In this document: positions 21,941 through 34,298 of the stretch, piece by piece | Layout: each line of letters begins with the position of its first letter | How positions within the stretch are numbered: the stretch's first letter is position 1 | Source of the DNA: Hofstenia miamia | Taxonomy: Eukaryota > Xenacoelomorpha > Acoela | Reading direction: 5' to 3' | Length of the DNA stretch: 64,000 bases | Assembly: GCA_004352715.1 (NCBI GenBank) | Contig: SCFE01000001.1 | Location: 6,251,819-6,315,818, forward strand | The notes under the pieces: generated by a model | The model's database searches: none | The model's input: only the letters and a program-made list of their open reading frames with translations | What the model was told of the DNA's origin: nothing | Program-made: the position numbers and the translations under genes

Positions 21941-24150
21941 TGTTCTGCCAATTATGATTGTTGAAAAATAATTCACTGGAACTTTTTTTGCCCACTGCTT
22001 GAGGAATTGTAAGTCTTTCAGTGGGAAGCAATAAATTAAATGCATACTAATTATATCATACATAGAAAAGTATAAAATCTAAGCATTGAAAAGATTTTCT
22101 ACATTTTGTAAAAATCAGTCAATGATGTGATTAAATAATTTACATTTTTTCAATCAGCAACATTGATTTAGTCTAGCAACATTGGATAATATAGATAAAG
22201 CGAAAAAACTAAAATTTGTCACGTTATGTAATCATTACATGAGATGCTAAGTACTGTTAGATTAATTGCTTAGATTTTACCACAATTTTTTATGGTTTTA
22301 TCCATTTGCCCTGTTGTGCACAAGGCTGCATGCGACATGCCATTGTGTAAGATGTGCTTGATAAAACTTGTTTTGTTGCCCTATGCCCGTGAGTTTGGAT
22401 GTAAGAATTAGAATGTATAAGATGAATAATAAAGCTATTAATTGGGTCAAACGTCATGATTTTCTTATATTTGAGTGAGGTTTAAATAATTTTATTATCA
22501 AACACTAGCTGAAGTGGTGTGGAGCTTTTGTATAGTAATTGATTGCAAACAATAGAATTTAGGTAATAGTGATGTGACATCTATGACCTTTCCTCCATGT
22601 GATGCAATGTCTGAAGATAAATTACTTGGAAAATGTGCTTAGACGCCAAACATCTAAAATAGAAGTGTGGTTAGGGTTAAGATAGGATTGTATTCTTAGT
22701 GTCTGTACAGGCCTACAAAGAATAGACTAAGAAATCAGCAATTCTTAATAAATATTGATTTGAAGGTGACTGACTAAAAATAAAATCGATTGCAACCTCA
22801 TGAGAGTGGTGTTAGTAAAATCACCAAGAACTGTCAGGATGACTACGCCTTGCAAATTGTTCACAGTCACTACTTCACTGCTTTTTCTTAACTTCTAGAC
22901 TTTAAATGATCCCATGGTATCCCTAATACCAAACAACGATTTCTGAAAGACTTTGAACTATTATTATATTACCTTAAAGAAGAATGTTGTCTAAGCTACC
23001 AATTTGATTTCTAATTTTACAGGATCATTTTAAATCATTGTCTCTTTTGTTCCAGTTCATGCCTAGAATTCACTTCTTACCTGAGAAAAAACTGTGCCCA
23101 GCAAAAATTTTTTCTTATATAGAAATAGTACGCATATTATGGATGTTTAAACTAGCAATAGCTTTAATATGGGTTACTACTGCAATGTATTCAGGAGTAA
23201 CACTTGATGTATTGCTTGGCAAGAATCTGCAGTATTCTCAGTAGTAACAGAATAAATCATTTTAAAAAAAATCATATTACTGAATTTTCAAATAGATCTT
23301 ATAAAGGGGGATGTTGGCTGGTAATCTATGCTAAGAAATGCAGGCTTAGGTTCTTGATAGGCAGACATTACTTTTTTGTTTGACTGTATTGCCTTTCCAT
23401 TTGAGACAAGCAACATTCAGTAGAATTTGGTCATGCATCTACAAACAGTGTCACTTGTGTCATTGAGCTATAAAAACGTAATGTTGAAGAAATTACAGAA
23501 TATTGATTTGCGTAGTGGCAACCAGAGTTGCACTGTTTTAACCAAGTCCTTTAAACACCTTGAAAACAACAGCAATATTAATTTTGGCTTTTATTTAAGG
23601 TCAATGTAGCTGACAACAGAGTGTTTACTTGTTTTCTACACTGCTGGACTGTCAAAAGCTTGCAAACTTCCATTTCTCCATACAATATAATACTCATAAA
23701 AGTGTATATACCAGTGCTTTATGAGAAACAATATTTTTTTACTACTTATTATTGTATATTAAAATAGTCATATTTATAAATTTTCTAAAGTTTTGCTTCT
23801 GCAACTTTGAAGTGGCTCCACTTCAAGAAAAAAATGATGAGTGTAAAATCCTGAACTATTTGAAATTGGTTTAGAGGTGGTGCCAGTCAGTATTACGGAA
23901 ATGTATTATTTTTGTTAAACCAGTTAATTTTAACGTAATATAAGTAGTCTTAGGCATCGCATTAGCACTCTGCACTAGCATGACAATGAATTGGAATTGA
24001 AGACAAATATACCGATTAAAAATGACTCTGTATCTTCTCAAAATTACGAAATTTTCAATCCATATATTCATTTGATAAGATATTTTTGAAAATGTGCACT
24101 TATTCAATTGATAAAATTTATAAATATATGTCTTTATGTATGTGAATTTA
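21941..24150. other. No recognised element; scattered short open frames
   Basis: Short plus-strand frames at 23038-23244 and 23427-23609 show some coding-like composition, but I recognise no family. Nothing else is supported. Confidence 0.4.
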
Positions 24151-24154
24151 TATA

Positions 24155-24568
24155 CAGTCTGTTCCATAATTCCCTACGTTTCAAATTACTACTGCACTTA
24201 ATCAATAATACAAACAAACATTATCATTAATATAATCAATACATCTATATTTAACAAACAAAAACTAACATCAAAAAGTAATCCAAGTACAATGACTAAT
24301 CGTAAGTGTCGACTTGCAACCCATCAGAATCAATGCAAAGTTGTAGTCGACGAAAAGTACGTGCATCTATCTTTGGAGGAGATTCCATTTTAAAGTTAGC
24401 AAAAGCATTGCGAATTGACTGTTTCAGATCCTGAGTTGATCTTGCTTTTCCTTATGATGCCCCAAAGAGCATTATCAAATGACGTTAAATCCGGTGACTG
24501 AGCAGGCCATTGTATTATTGCTTAAATGCAGTAGTAATTTGAAACGTAGGGACTTATGGAACAGACTG
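24155..24568 (-). mobile_element. Internally deleted mariner (414-bp MITE)
   Basis: Terminal inverted repeats of about 47 bp with two mismatches begin CAGTCTGTTCCATAATTCCC and are flanked by TA on both sides (24153-24154 and 24569-24570). Inside, the minus strand at about 24512-24440 reads QWPAQSPDLTSFDNALWG, the third catalytic Asp segment of Tc1/mariner transposases. The rest of the gene is missing, so this is a deletion derivative. Confidence 0.92.
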
Positions 24569-24999
24569 TATTTGTCACATTTTTAGCTGAACAGAATATT
24601 CGAAATGAAAGAGCAAGAACTCCCCCTGATAGGCATGCACTTTGTCTCTATATATAGAATCACAAAGGTTTGCAAAGAAAAATTTCAAATAGCACCAATT
24701 TCTGTAATTCGGCAATAAGAAATCTTCCGCTCAATTGCTGGAATTTTGACTAGTATTATCCAGGAAGATTGAGAATCTATTCTTGTAAGTTGACTTAAAG
24801 AGCAGGTATCAAAGTAAACGTATCTTTGAAAGGTTCAATTTCTCCGTGATATTGCTCATTTCAACGTGGTGAACAGCATAACACCAGTGAATCAGTGTCA
24901 GAAGTTGATTTTTAGGGGTGAATCTCCTCATGACAAGAAACTTGGAAAGCTTGGTCCTACCTCATGCATCAAGCATGTTGGGTGCTTGAAATCCAAATA

Positions 25000-25520
25000 C
25001 GCATCCTAAATTTGGCTATTTTGATCTCAGTTCAACATTGAAGTCGCGGAGGTAAAAGCATTGGGAGATATCGACAGCTATTTTAGCAAAGGTGGATATT
25101 TAGGTTTAGTACTTGGAGCTACTTGCTCCACAGAAAACTAGACACGACTTAAAACTACTTCAATTGTTTTATTCTTATCTGCAACGTCAAATAGATTGTG
25201 TATTTAGGCAATTTGTTTTATGTCTTAGAGGAACTGATTTTCGTGAGTTTGCTGTATTTTGACTTAAATTTGGCAGCACAACGGTTAAAATTCTGGAGGT
25301 TTCAAAGGATATTGAAAGATATGAAATACTGAAATGAGCTCAAGCTGATAGGACCAACAATAAAGTAAAATGTTTTCTGTTTTCGCAACCAGAAGCAGTA
25401 GAAGGTTGTTTGGAGCTGAGTGCATTTGATACCTATTCAAAAAACTGGAATATAGACTCACTAGCAGTTGCTAACGAACTTTCAAATGAAGCAATTGCAA
25501 TGCTCAATAGTGAAGCATAA
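25000..25520 (+). other. Possible decayed coding sequence, unidentified
   Basis: Plus-strand segments such as GDIDSYFSKGGYLGLVLGAT (about 25055-25115) and NWNIDSLAVANELSNEAIAM (about 25449-25508) look protein-coding but are separated by stops. I do not recognise the family. It may be a pseudogene. Confidence 0.3.
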
Positions 25521-25548
25521 CTCGCAGTATGCTTTAATGATATGACAG

Positions 25549-25570
25549 TATATATATATATATATATATA
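25549..25570. repeat. (TA)n microsatellite
   Basis: An uninterrupted TA run of 22 bases. Confidence 0.9.
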
Positions 25571-26859
25571 GCTGTATCTAGGTCTGTTTCACATCTTTTA
25601 TTAGATGTACTTTCAGTTTTTAAGAGAATTTTGGAAGGAAGCATATTTTTGTTTAATTCTGAAAAAAGGTTTTAGGCAGCAATACTTTAAGACGAAAGAA
25701 TGAAGACATTGATTTTTCAAGAGATCAGTCAAATCAGCGTTAAAAATACTCTACAATATTTGTTTCTTTAAATTTAGTTTGATTTTTTTTCAAAAAATGT
25801 GATTGATTCAGGAAAATTTAATAAATATTTTATTCATTCTCAAGATCCAGTTGCATTATGATAAATTTAATAAATGCGCTCACCCATGTATTATTAGGCT
25901 CGCCCGCACCTGCCCGAGCCCACGGGTGGAGCTACCCCGCAAGACACTAATCATTATTCCTAGTATGATTTTTCTAACGTCTTTGTGATGATAAGGATAT
26001 CATCTTGAATGTTTGCCTCATCAGAAACATCTGAAAAAACTTGAAAAATCGCACTTTTGAAAATCTCTAGGGGGAATGTTGTACTTTCAACAAACGTATA
26101 AGTCGTTCAAAGCCTCGATGGAGTGCAGTGTCTCATAAATTCTTCAAATTCGATTTCGAAATATCCGCTAATTACCTCAATGAGGCTTAATTATATTTCA
26201 TTATCACCGTCTATAGCTTCACAAAGTTCTCCTTGCATTTACTTCAAAACTTCCTCAATCATCGCTCATCCTCTATGAACTATAATTGAGGAAAATCGTA
26301 AAAACATTTTAAACAAATTCTTACTTCTGTCACAAAAGGCTAAATGCTAATAGTAGTGTATAAATGACAGACTTACGTTATTCAGCATCAAGATCTGGTC
26401 CGTAGCGTACATGGTAATCAGGTAGTCAGTGACTACCATAAATATTAATAAAAAGAATGATACAATTTCAATTTTATTTCCTCAGATTATATTTGATTAT
26501 TGATGCTGATGTATATTCAAATTATAGTTTATAGTGATAATTCCTCGGCTTATTAGAAATTCAAAAATTCTAAAGTAAATACAATTTTGTTTAAGAGCAC
26601 ATAAGTGTTTAATTTACAGGCAAGAATGTGAACTTCTAACATCCGAACACTAATTCACCATTTGTACGCCATACGTGGCAAAATTATGAATTCCGATGTA
26701 GTCAGAATTTAAAATGCCTACGACCCGCACATATATGCAATAGCATAAACTCTACACATTTGTTGCTTCTAAACACACTTCTGTTTGGTGGAGAATACTG
26801 TAAATAAACAGCGGCACTTGTGGCGAAATTGTGAATCTTGAAAAAGTTAGATTTTAACT

Positions 26860-28392
26860 CTAAAATACCCAAACCAGTCTTTTTGACCGGAAACAACATG
26901 TCTTGTTAAAAATTTCAGTTGAACTTTTGATTTGGAATTTCAATACCATTATTATATTATGATGCAAAATTATTTTTAGTGATCATTAAAAATTTTCATT
27001 GAATATTAAATGTATTTTCACGTGAATACCTACAATACCCATTCCGGTCGTTTTGACCGATAAGTGTTGTGAGTATTCAAAACACTTAACAGACTAACTT
27101 TATTGTAGGAATTACAATGGAGCTAACTCTATAACATCTTAGTAATGTACAGTGATTCTCAGCATTGAATGTTCTTCAGCATTTTGCCAATCTTGATCCA
27201 GAGAAATCATAAGAGGATGATGATTCCATGGATTTTGATGGCATTATATTTGAAAATCTTATTGAAAATGATGATTTAGTCATCTTAAAATTGTAGTTCA
27301 ATATATGAACCCATATTAGACCCATCGGAAAATCTCATTGCTAAATATGACACTATTGTGGGAATAAAAACATGAAAATACAATATTGAATAATGTAAAA
27401 TCTGGTCAAGACGATATTATTATGATCTCACCAGAAATTAAAGTGTCAATAAAACGAAATTATCAAATCTGATTATTGCATGAAGAATCATCTTTACTGA
27501 TTTTATGCTAAGAAAAAATCAATATAATACCATTATTAAATCCAAGCTTTTAAAACCAATGTCAGGCTCATCAATATGTGAAATTGAAAAATGTATTGGC
27601 TTTGTTTATCTTAGAGCTATTGTAAAATCACTTGGTTATCTAAAGCATGAACAGTACCAGAAAACTTAATGTCAAGGTAGAAGGTTGCTTAGGTGAACAC
27701 TAACTAGAGCAACCCTGATTCTAACGATAAGCAAGAAGACGAGTAACTGTTGTTTTATTTACAATAAAAAGTATCACCTTATATACAATTTTGCTATTAA
27801 CATGAGAAAACACTAGACTGGCCGATAAAATAACGACCAGCACCGTCTGACGCTACAGTATTCTTGGACTGAGGCTTGCGTCAGTTCATACTCTTTGATA
27901 AAAACGATGTAGTATCGCTCTAATAAAATATTCCATGTCGAGAAATCAATTTTGGTATAATAACCTTCCCTTGATTTGATTGTACTTCACCTAGATCATC
28001 TCGGATTGAATCCGTTAAATTTCCTGTAGCCCGAGAGAAATTTCAAGATTTTACAACAAATTACATCATTGCATATAAAATTCATGAAAAAATTGCTGTT
28101 CTTGCAGACAGTATATTTATTCTAAAACAGATAAATTTTGTTTAAAAGTGTGGATTTACAAGTATGTAAAGCAAAATATTGTCTAAATCAAATTCCTTAT
28201 CTCGACTCACATGATTCAGATGAATCTAATTGTCCGATTTTGTAGCTCCCATGATTTTCAAAATTGGATACATTTGGATTCCGTATGGTATTTTGCAATA
28301 AATATGTGTGAAGCAATCGTAAGCTGAATTGCTTTGATATTTTTAATTGAATATTTTAGTACAGGTCACTTTGACCGGTGTTGGGTATTCTT
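26860..28392 (+). mobile_element. piggyBac-like element, decayed
   Basis: A plus-strand piggyBac-type transposase remnant lies between related ends. The left end ATACCCATTCCGGTCGTTTT (27035) and the right end at 28363-28390 (inverse of ATACCCAACACCGGTCAAAG) form an imperfect inverted repeat. A third, direct copy of the left end sits at 26864. The expected TTAA target duplication is not seen, so boundaries are uncertain. A stretch of about 350 bp near 27670-28020 interrupts the coding part. Confidence 0.65.
27160..28330 (+). pseudogene. piggyBac transposase remnant
   Basis: An acidic N-terminal region (DFDGIIFENLIENDD) at about 27230-27275 is followed, through frame changes, by EIEKCIGFVYLRAIVKSLGY at about 27580-27640, the typical piggyBac segment EI-x-x-F-I-G-L. 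After an insertion, CRQYIYSKTDKFCLKVWIYK at about 28101-28160 matches the R-Q-Y-x-x-x-K-P-x-K-x-G-I-K-x-W block. Many stops are present. Confidence 0.7.
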
Positions 28393-28443
28393 AGTAAAAA
28401 AATTTGCTGTAGTTCTATTGTTAAAATGACTACTACTGGCATC

Positions 28444-28625
28444 CCAAGTAGCAAATTTTCGCATAAAAAGCGCGTATTTTGGCTGAAATATGGCTTTCTT
28501 TTCGCTTAAAAAACGCGCAATAAAAGCGCTGTTTTGGTACCAAAATGCAAGCTTAAAACGCGCGTAAAAACAGCCTTTAAAATGCGCGTTAAAATAGCTT
28601 TTAAAACGCGCTTATAATAAGCAAT
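28444..28625. repeat. Left terminal zone with iterated ACGCGC motifs
   Basis: Motifs of the form (A)AAACGCGC or AAAGCGC recur about every 15-25 bp between 28470 and 28612, unlike the CpG-poor surroundings. They may be subterminal transposase-binding sites. The right terminal zone (34035-34168) has a decayed version, with TTAAAAGCC-type motifs. Confidence 0.6.
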
Positions 28626-29559
28626 TTAAAAAAATATAATCTGTATCTATACTCAAATTCTCAGAAACTAGATCATCCAGTTTTATCTAAATATATCCTA
28701 AAAAGATTGAATTAAGATTACGCAATAATCCAAAACATATAATTCAGCATATAAGAAGTGCTTTAATAAAAATTAAACTTTTCGTTTTTCTGTCAGTAGC
28801 TCCACGTTAAATAACAATCATAATTTTAAATAACAAATATAATTAACATTCTAAAGCAATCAAGTTTTTATATTTACCTGAATTTCACAAAACATTCTGA
28901 AGACTTTTTCATTGACTTAATGCCAAGTTTACTATTGACTGATGAAAGAAGTCTAAAAATGTATTGCTACAAAAAGTATTACATCCTATGCAATGTATTA
29001 TATATTTATTACTACTATCAATTATCTAAGACACAGTAATCAGTGATAATAGCAATGTTAATAACTTTAAATGAAATATATTAAATATAGTCATAGAAAT
29101 ACGCAAATTCTAAAATGAAAAAACGAATTTCAAACAAAATTATACCTACATTTCTGAATAGGAACAACTTCATTCTGTAAAATAGATGGGCCATTTCCTC
29201 TTCTTCAGGTTATGATCAATTTTCATTTTCTAAACAAAATATTTCATAGACCTATGCATGTAAATTCGAAAATATATTTTCAATAAATAAACAAGTGGAG
29301 ATACTGACAATCCTCAAACAAAACTTCAATCAAGTATGTTAAATAAAATAAATAATCAGTGACCTAAAAACCAATTAATTACTTCAAAAAATAATAATAA
29401 TCTATAGAACAGTAATACATTTGTATTATGCTATTAAAAACAAAGAAGTTAAAAAAGTTTGCAAACCAAGGTCTTTTGATGATGAGACTTATTCTTTAGC
29501 ACCTAAACTAATTATCAAATATATTCTCTAGAAGCACTCTTGTGGATTCTATGAAAGAT

Positions 29560-31287
29560 TAACATAACAAATTACAAAAAATACTAATTCTGATGAGTAG
29601 AACAACATTGGGGAATGAAGTGAATATACCAGACTTTTCACCTGTTCCTTTCCAATTAAGTTTGCGCATGAGGTCCACTGACATGATTTTGTGGCAAATA
29701 CGCCTAATAACGGAACTTGCGTTGTCACCACCACACATTCGAAGCATATGAATCTAGACGAAATTTGAAATACTATTTGAAATTATTGCTCTATTTTACA
29801 GAAAAAATCATAATTTTTTTTGTATTTCATTAACAAACGCTATTTTCTGAGATAGAATTTAATATAGTTAAATTTCAATTCTAAAAAATATTGCTCAATT
29901 TTAATTAAGAACCATTTCATGAAGGAAGCTTGAATTATCAAGACGTTGATTAAAGGCTTCTAAATATTCTATAGTTTGGCACTGCTTTGCAGATTCATTG
30001 TGTGTGTTATTTATAATCAATGCCTTCACATATTGTGACCACTAAATCGAAGACGTTTACTTTTTTACTATGTGAAGACGGTTTGGGGGTAGTTTTTGTA
30101 CCCACAGATGTTATTGAATAATACAAGTAGTTTCATGACAAGCTTAGCAAGCATCATCTGATATTCAGCCCTGGTTCTTTTTGAGAGCCCACCCTCATCA
30201 AAACTTTGCTATCATAAGCAACTAATTAAGTCTTACACAAATTTCGTAGGGATGGGAAGAGTGGAAATATGTCAGGTTATACCACATTTGCTACGGGCCT
30301 ACATTTGACGAGCCGGAAAAAATATTAATGTGGGCTGTGGAACGGATCGGGCCAACAATAAATAAACAGCTGGATGAAATGTGGTCCTCAAATTTTAAGT
30401 AATCTTGCAAAAGAGTATGCTTGAAGAAGATTTCCAAGTATGTTGCAAGTTTGCATTGCAACTTTTATTCAACAAACTATTTCAGGTTCTTAATTTTTGA
30501 TTACTGACTGAAGGTTACGGGCAAAGTAAATGGGCCAAATTAAACCTGGCCACCCAATTTTTANATTTTTTTTGTATTTCATTAACAAACGCTATTTTCT
30601 GAGATAGAATTTAATATAGTTAAATTTCAATTCTAAAAAATATTGCTCAATTTAAATTAAGAACCATTTCATGAAGGAAGCTTGAATTATCAAGACGTTG
30701 ATTAAAGGCTTCTAAATCTTCTATAGTTTGGCACTGCTTTGCAGATTCATTGTGTAGGTTATTTATAATCAATGCCTTCAGCTCTCTGATCCGGTTTTCG
30801 TGGTGCACTTGCACTCTTGATATCACCTCTAATTTTTCACTGTTTTGCCTAAAAATGTTATAACTACTTTGATAAATATTAAGTTAATAACCTTAACTGA
30901 GCTAGGATTTGACTCAAAAGCACCTTATGATCTTCTAGCATCATTCTAATGTCAGTTTCGCTAAAAAATAAAATATTATTCCATAACTATGACAAGAAAT
31001 ACTTTGATTGACATTGACTATTTAATTTAACAATGACATACATGTTTCTATAATGAAATCAAGTAGATTAGTTAACTTTCATAAAATTCAAAAAATAAAA
31101 TATAGCTAGTATTTGATTCCAAATATTCAGACTGAAGTTCATGTTCATTAGATTGATTGCTATTCTGAGGTAAGATATCGTGTTGGCTTGAATCTACTGT
31201 ACTAACACTGCACAACGAAATATTCTCATTAAAAAATTCAGAATGTACTTGACGCCTTATCCTTCTAATTGATGGTGAACTTGGCAT
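29560..31287 (-). pseudogene. DUF4806-like gene, exons partly resolved
   Basis: The last exon (about 29758-29560) reads CGGDNASSVIRRICHKIMSV then LMRKLNWKGTGEKSG, matching the DUF4806 pattern GG...VRRIxxxLM...L...xxWxG...K. Upstream on the minus strand, about 30850-30660 encodes HHENRIRELKALIINNL and AFNQRLDNSSFLHEM, probably the exon before it. 30962-30899 (MMLEDHKVLLSQIL) and 31287-31075 (MPSSPSIRRIRRQV) look like earlier exons. The splice phases I tried do not join cleanly, so the gene may be decayed. DUF4806 proteins have unknown function and often occur in transposon-rich genomes. Confidence 0.5.
29813..30780. repeat. Duplicated block A (29813-30028 and 30565-30780)
   Basis: The two blocks are nearly identical from TTTTGTATTTCATTAACAAA to ATAATCAATGCCTTCA. 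The second starts straight after the single N at 30564. See the B block and the indel finding. Confidence 0.92.
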
Positions 31288-32014
31288 TGAAAATAACTAT
31301 AATTATATTATCTAAAAAATAAACATTTGAATGAGAAAATGTTTTTTTTCTAATAACCCCTATTAATATTTCTAACTTTGAAATAGGGAGCTTAAAAAAT
31401 GCTTATAAGGAGATATAACCATATTATGATATCAATTGAAAAATTTTCTCTATGTAGAAGGTTATATATATTGCTGTAACATATTGTGACCACTAAATCG
31501 AAGACGTTTACTTTTTTACTATGTGAAGACGGTTTGGGGGTAGTTTTTGTACCCACAGATGTTATTGAATAATACAAGTAGTTTCATGACAAGCTTAGCA
31601 AGCATCATCTGATATTCAGTCCTGGTTCTTTTTGAGAGCCCACCCTCATCAAAACTTTGCTATCATAAGCAACTAATTAAGTCTTACACAAATTTCGTAG
31701 GGATGGGAAGGGTGGAAATATGTCAGGTTATACCACATTTGCTACGGGCCTACATTTGACGAGCCGGAAAAAATATTAATGTGGGCTGTGGAACGGATCG
31801 GGCCAACAATAAATAAACAGCTGGATGAAATGTGGTCCTCAAATTTTAAGTAATCTTGCAAAAGAGTATGCTTGAAGAAGATTTCCAAGTATGTTGCAAG
31901 TTTGCATTGCAACTTTTATTCAACAAACTATTTCAGGTTCTTAATTTTTGATTACTGACTGAAGGTTACGGGTAAAGTAAATGGGCCAAATTAAACCTAG
32001 CCACCCAATTTTTA
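30029..32014. repeat. Duplicated block B (30029-30563 and 31480-32014)
   Basis: Both blocks run from CATATTGTGACCACTAAATC to CACCCAATTTTTA with very few differences. In the first copy B directly follows A; in the second they are separated by 699 bp (30781-31479). Two haplotypes placed in series are the simplest explanation. Confidence 0.92.
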
Positions 32015-32412
32015 GAAAGTACATGCACTGTGGGGACAAACGTGCCAAAAAACAACCGACCCTTTCCACTGAGGGCATTGAAAATGCAATCCAATTACAC
32101 AACTCAACTGAAATATTATGTAGCTGGCACTATTTTTAAAAATTCTATAGTCAATCTATTTAGTCACAGTGTCTAAACGTACCCCAACACTGTGTTTACC
32201 TTGACAACAATACTGTATGTTGTCATGCTTAAATAATGTTGAAACTTTAAAATATAGTATTTCTGTGTTTGTCATGAAAATTCTAATCAACATCGACAAC
32301 TTTTTAGCACTTGGCAAAATTAAAAATTTTTAAGGAAACAATTATAGCCAAGAAGCACTTTCTAATTTAGGCTTTTATTTCAATATAAAACAAGAAATTA
32401 TCATAAATCTCC

Positions 32413-32416
<4 letters not shown>

Positions 32417-32443
<27 letters not shown>
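32417..32443. repeat. (TA)n microsatellite
   Basis: An uninterrupted TA run. Confidence 0.9.
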
Positions 32444-32447
<4 letters not shown>

Positions 32448-33036
32448 TTAATATATTTAATTACTTGTTTTAATTCAATTATTTATCTTTTAATTACATC
32501 ATCATAATTTTTAATTTAATAATTGATTAGATAACACTTTATAGAAGTATATTTAGTATACGCAAGAAAAGCCCAAATCCACTTTTCGATAAATAAATAT
32601 GACCTCAAAATGCATGCTATGTGAGTAGGTACATGCATATTGTAATCACCATTTCCCAGATGACTAATAGGTTGTATTTGCCCTGATCCGTTGGTGCTTA
32701 AAATTGCAATAATTTTTTTTAATAAAAACTGCAATATATTTATTTTAAGTATTTGAATTAGTACCATGTAAGCGAGTGCGTTTGTTTCTTTGAAAGTACA
32801 TTATGAATTGAAACGCATCTTTAAGTCTTTGCAAGACGTAAATTTTTTTAAATTAATAATTCTCTGCTATTTTTGAAAATTGAATTTGAATCAGTGGTGT
32901 TCTTTGTAGTTAGCAATTGCAAATTTATGTTAATTTCGTCAATAATTTTCAATTTTGGATTTTTGTTAAAAGTTTCATTATATGATTCAATATAGTATAT
33001 TTCTAATCTGTGAATATAATATATTTATATACATTT

Positions 33037-33496
33037 AGGTTGGTTGTTGAAATATTTTTCAGAAATATCCTGCAATAATCCTCTGCTAATAGAAACCCTC
33101 TCCAACTATACTTTGTATGGCGCTACTATTAGAGTACCATGTAATATAAAAGTTGATTTACTCAGTGTCCTTGATTTTGATAACGGTTTCAGTAAGATTT
33201 ACATTAAAGTTGATTCCTGCAGTATCTGGACAACAAAAGATTCATTCTACATAAGAGTAAAAAAAACTGGTGGAAACATTGAATTTACTAAATATGTGTA
33301 TGATAGTTCTACACCCACAGTTCACCCTCAAGTTTACAGGAATCTTGGATTGATTTCAAGTGACAACTGCGATTTACGATTTACAAATGTTGATATCTTG
33401 AATTTGGATGATGTCTTATACCCTCCTGATCAACATTGCCCTTTCTCAAGTTTTATATTCTTCAAGGAGATAAGTAATGGNCATAAGAGTTCATGA
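33037..33496 (+). CDS. Unidentified ORF or exon inside the CCCAAGTA element
   Basis: An open frame of about 150 codons follows a possible splice acceptor (ACATTTAG at 33029-33036). It includes NPLLIETLSNYTLYGATIRV, FSKIYIKVDSCSIWTTKDSF, VYRNLGLISSDNCDLRFTNV and DDVLYPPDQHCPFSSF, with several Cys. An ambiguous base at 33481 falls near its end. I do not recognise the protein. It may be element cargo, a host exon, or the start of a longer gene continuing with the frame at 33607-33861, which carries an N at 33794. Confidence 0.4.
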
Positions 33497-34298
33497 GGGT
33501 AGGCATTGTGTAATTATCTAACACAACTTTCTTTATTTAATAAACTTGATTTAGGATATAAATATATATATTTTTCATACAAATATATTTCATAAAAATA
33601 ATAATATTGCTTAATTCTAGATACACCTGTCACAGGTTTTTCCACGGGGTGTTTCATATAAATTTCAATTTCGCAATGTTTTTCTTTACGTATTGTGATA
33701 CTGTGATCAATGCTCTGTCATGTGTTTGTGCCGAATCAGTTTCATTGTTGTTTTTTGAGTTAAATATTTTTATGCAAATCTGTAATGATATAGNTAAAAA
33801 CAGAACATTAAAAAATTTTGGATTAAATAGTTTTGATAATGATGACACAGAAACTCCATAATATTCCAAGTTAAGAAATTTCTCATAAGAATATAAATTC
33901 CTTTCAGAACTGAAGTAAATCTAACCTATGTAGAACACAAGAAACAACAGCGCTTCATTGCAATGCACTATTCTGACAAAAAGCACAAGAATGATTGGAA
34001 TGCATTCATATATTTACTTGTTTCTGCCTAAACAATTCGCAGCTTAAAAGCCTAAAATTAGCTATTACAACATTATCGCTCCAATTTAGCTGCCTAAAAG
34101 CTTGAAAACAGTGAAAATAATATTATAAGCCAAAATAAGCCATTTTTCAGCGAAAAATGTTACTTGGGATATTTATTGAATAGCAAAGCTATCTAAACAC
34201 ATTTCGGATTGGTGGATAAAATGCATATGGCTATGAAATTACGCCAAATGTGTCAAAATTCAAAATTAATAATAGTCAGATTTGAAATTGACTACTAC

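Larger units (their letters stand above)
28444..34168. mobile_element. 5.7-kb element with CCCAAGTA inverted ends carrying a DUF4806-like gene
   Basis: The left end CCCAAGTAGCAAATTTTCGC and the right end, read inversely, CCCAAGTAACATTTTTCGC, are inverted repeats, each followed by an inner GCTTA/AAAGC-rich zone. On the left the inner zone repeats AAAACGCGC-like motifs from 28470 to 28610. Flanking AT at 28442-28443 and 34169-34170 is a likely 2-bp target duplication. A minus-strand DUF4806-like gene and a plus-strand ORF at 33037-33496 lie inside; no transposase was recognised. AT duplications are known for ISL2EU-type elements, but that assignment is speculative. Confidence 0.65.
28427..34298 (+). 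repeat. Copy 1 of a short palindromic repeat, split by a 5.7-kb insertion
   Basis: The left part GACTACTACTGGCAT (to 28443) and right part ATTTATTGAATAGCAAAGCT (from 34171) together match the uninterrupted copy at 36924-37066 (GACTACTACCCGCAT then ATTTATTGAA). Removing 28444-34170 restores a normal copy. This supports insertion of the CCCAAGTA element with a 2-bp AT duplication. Confidence 0.7.

Noticed and set aside
23038-23609. Two plus-strand frames of about 60-68 codons
   Set aside because: No family resemblance and no convincing start, splice or promoter context.
26405-26450. GGTAGTCAGTGACTACC, resembling the palindromic repeat at 37039-37066
   Set aside because: The surrounding sequence does not align with the repeat beyond a few bases.
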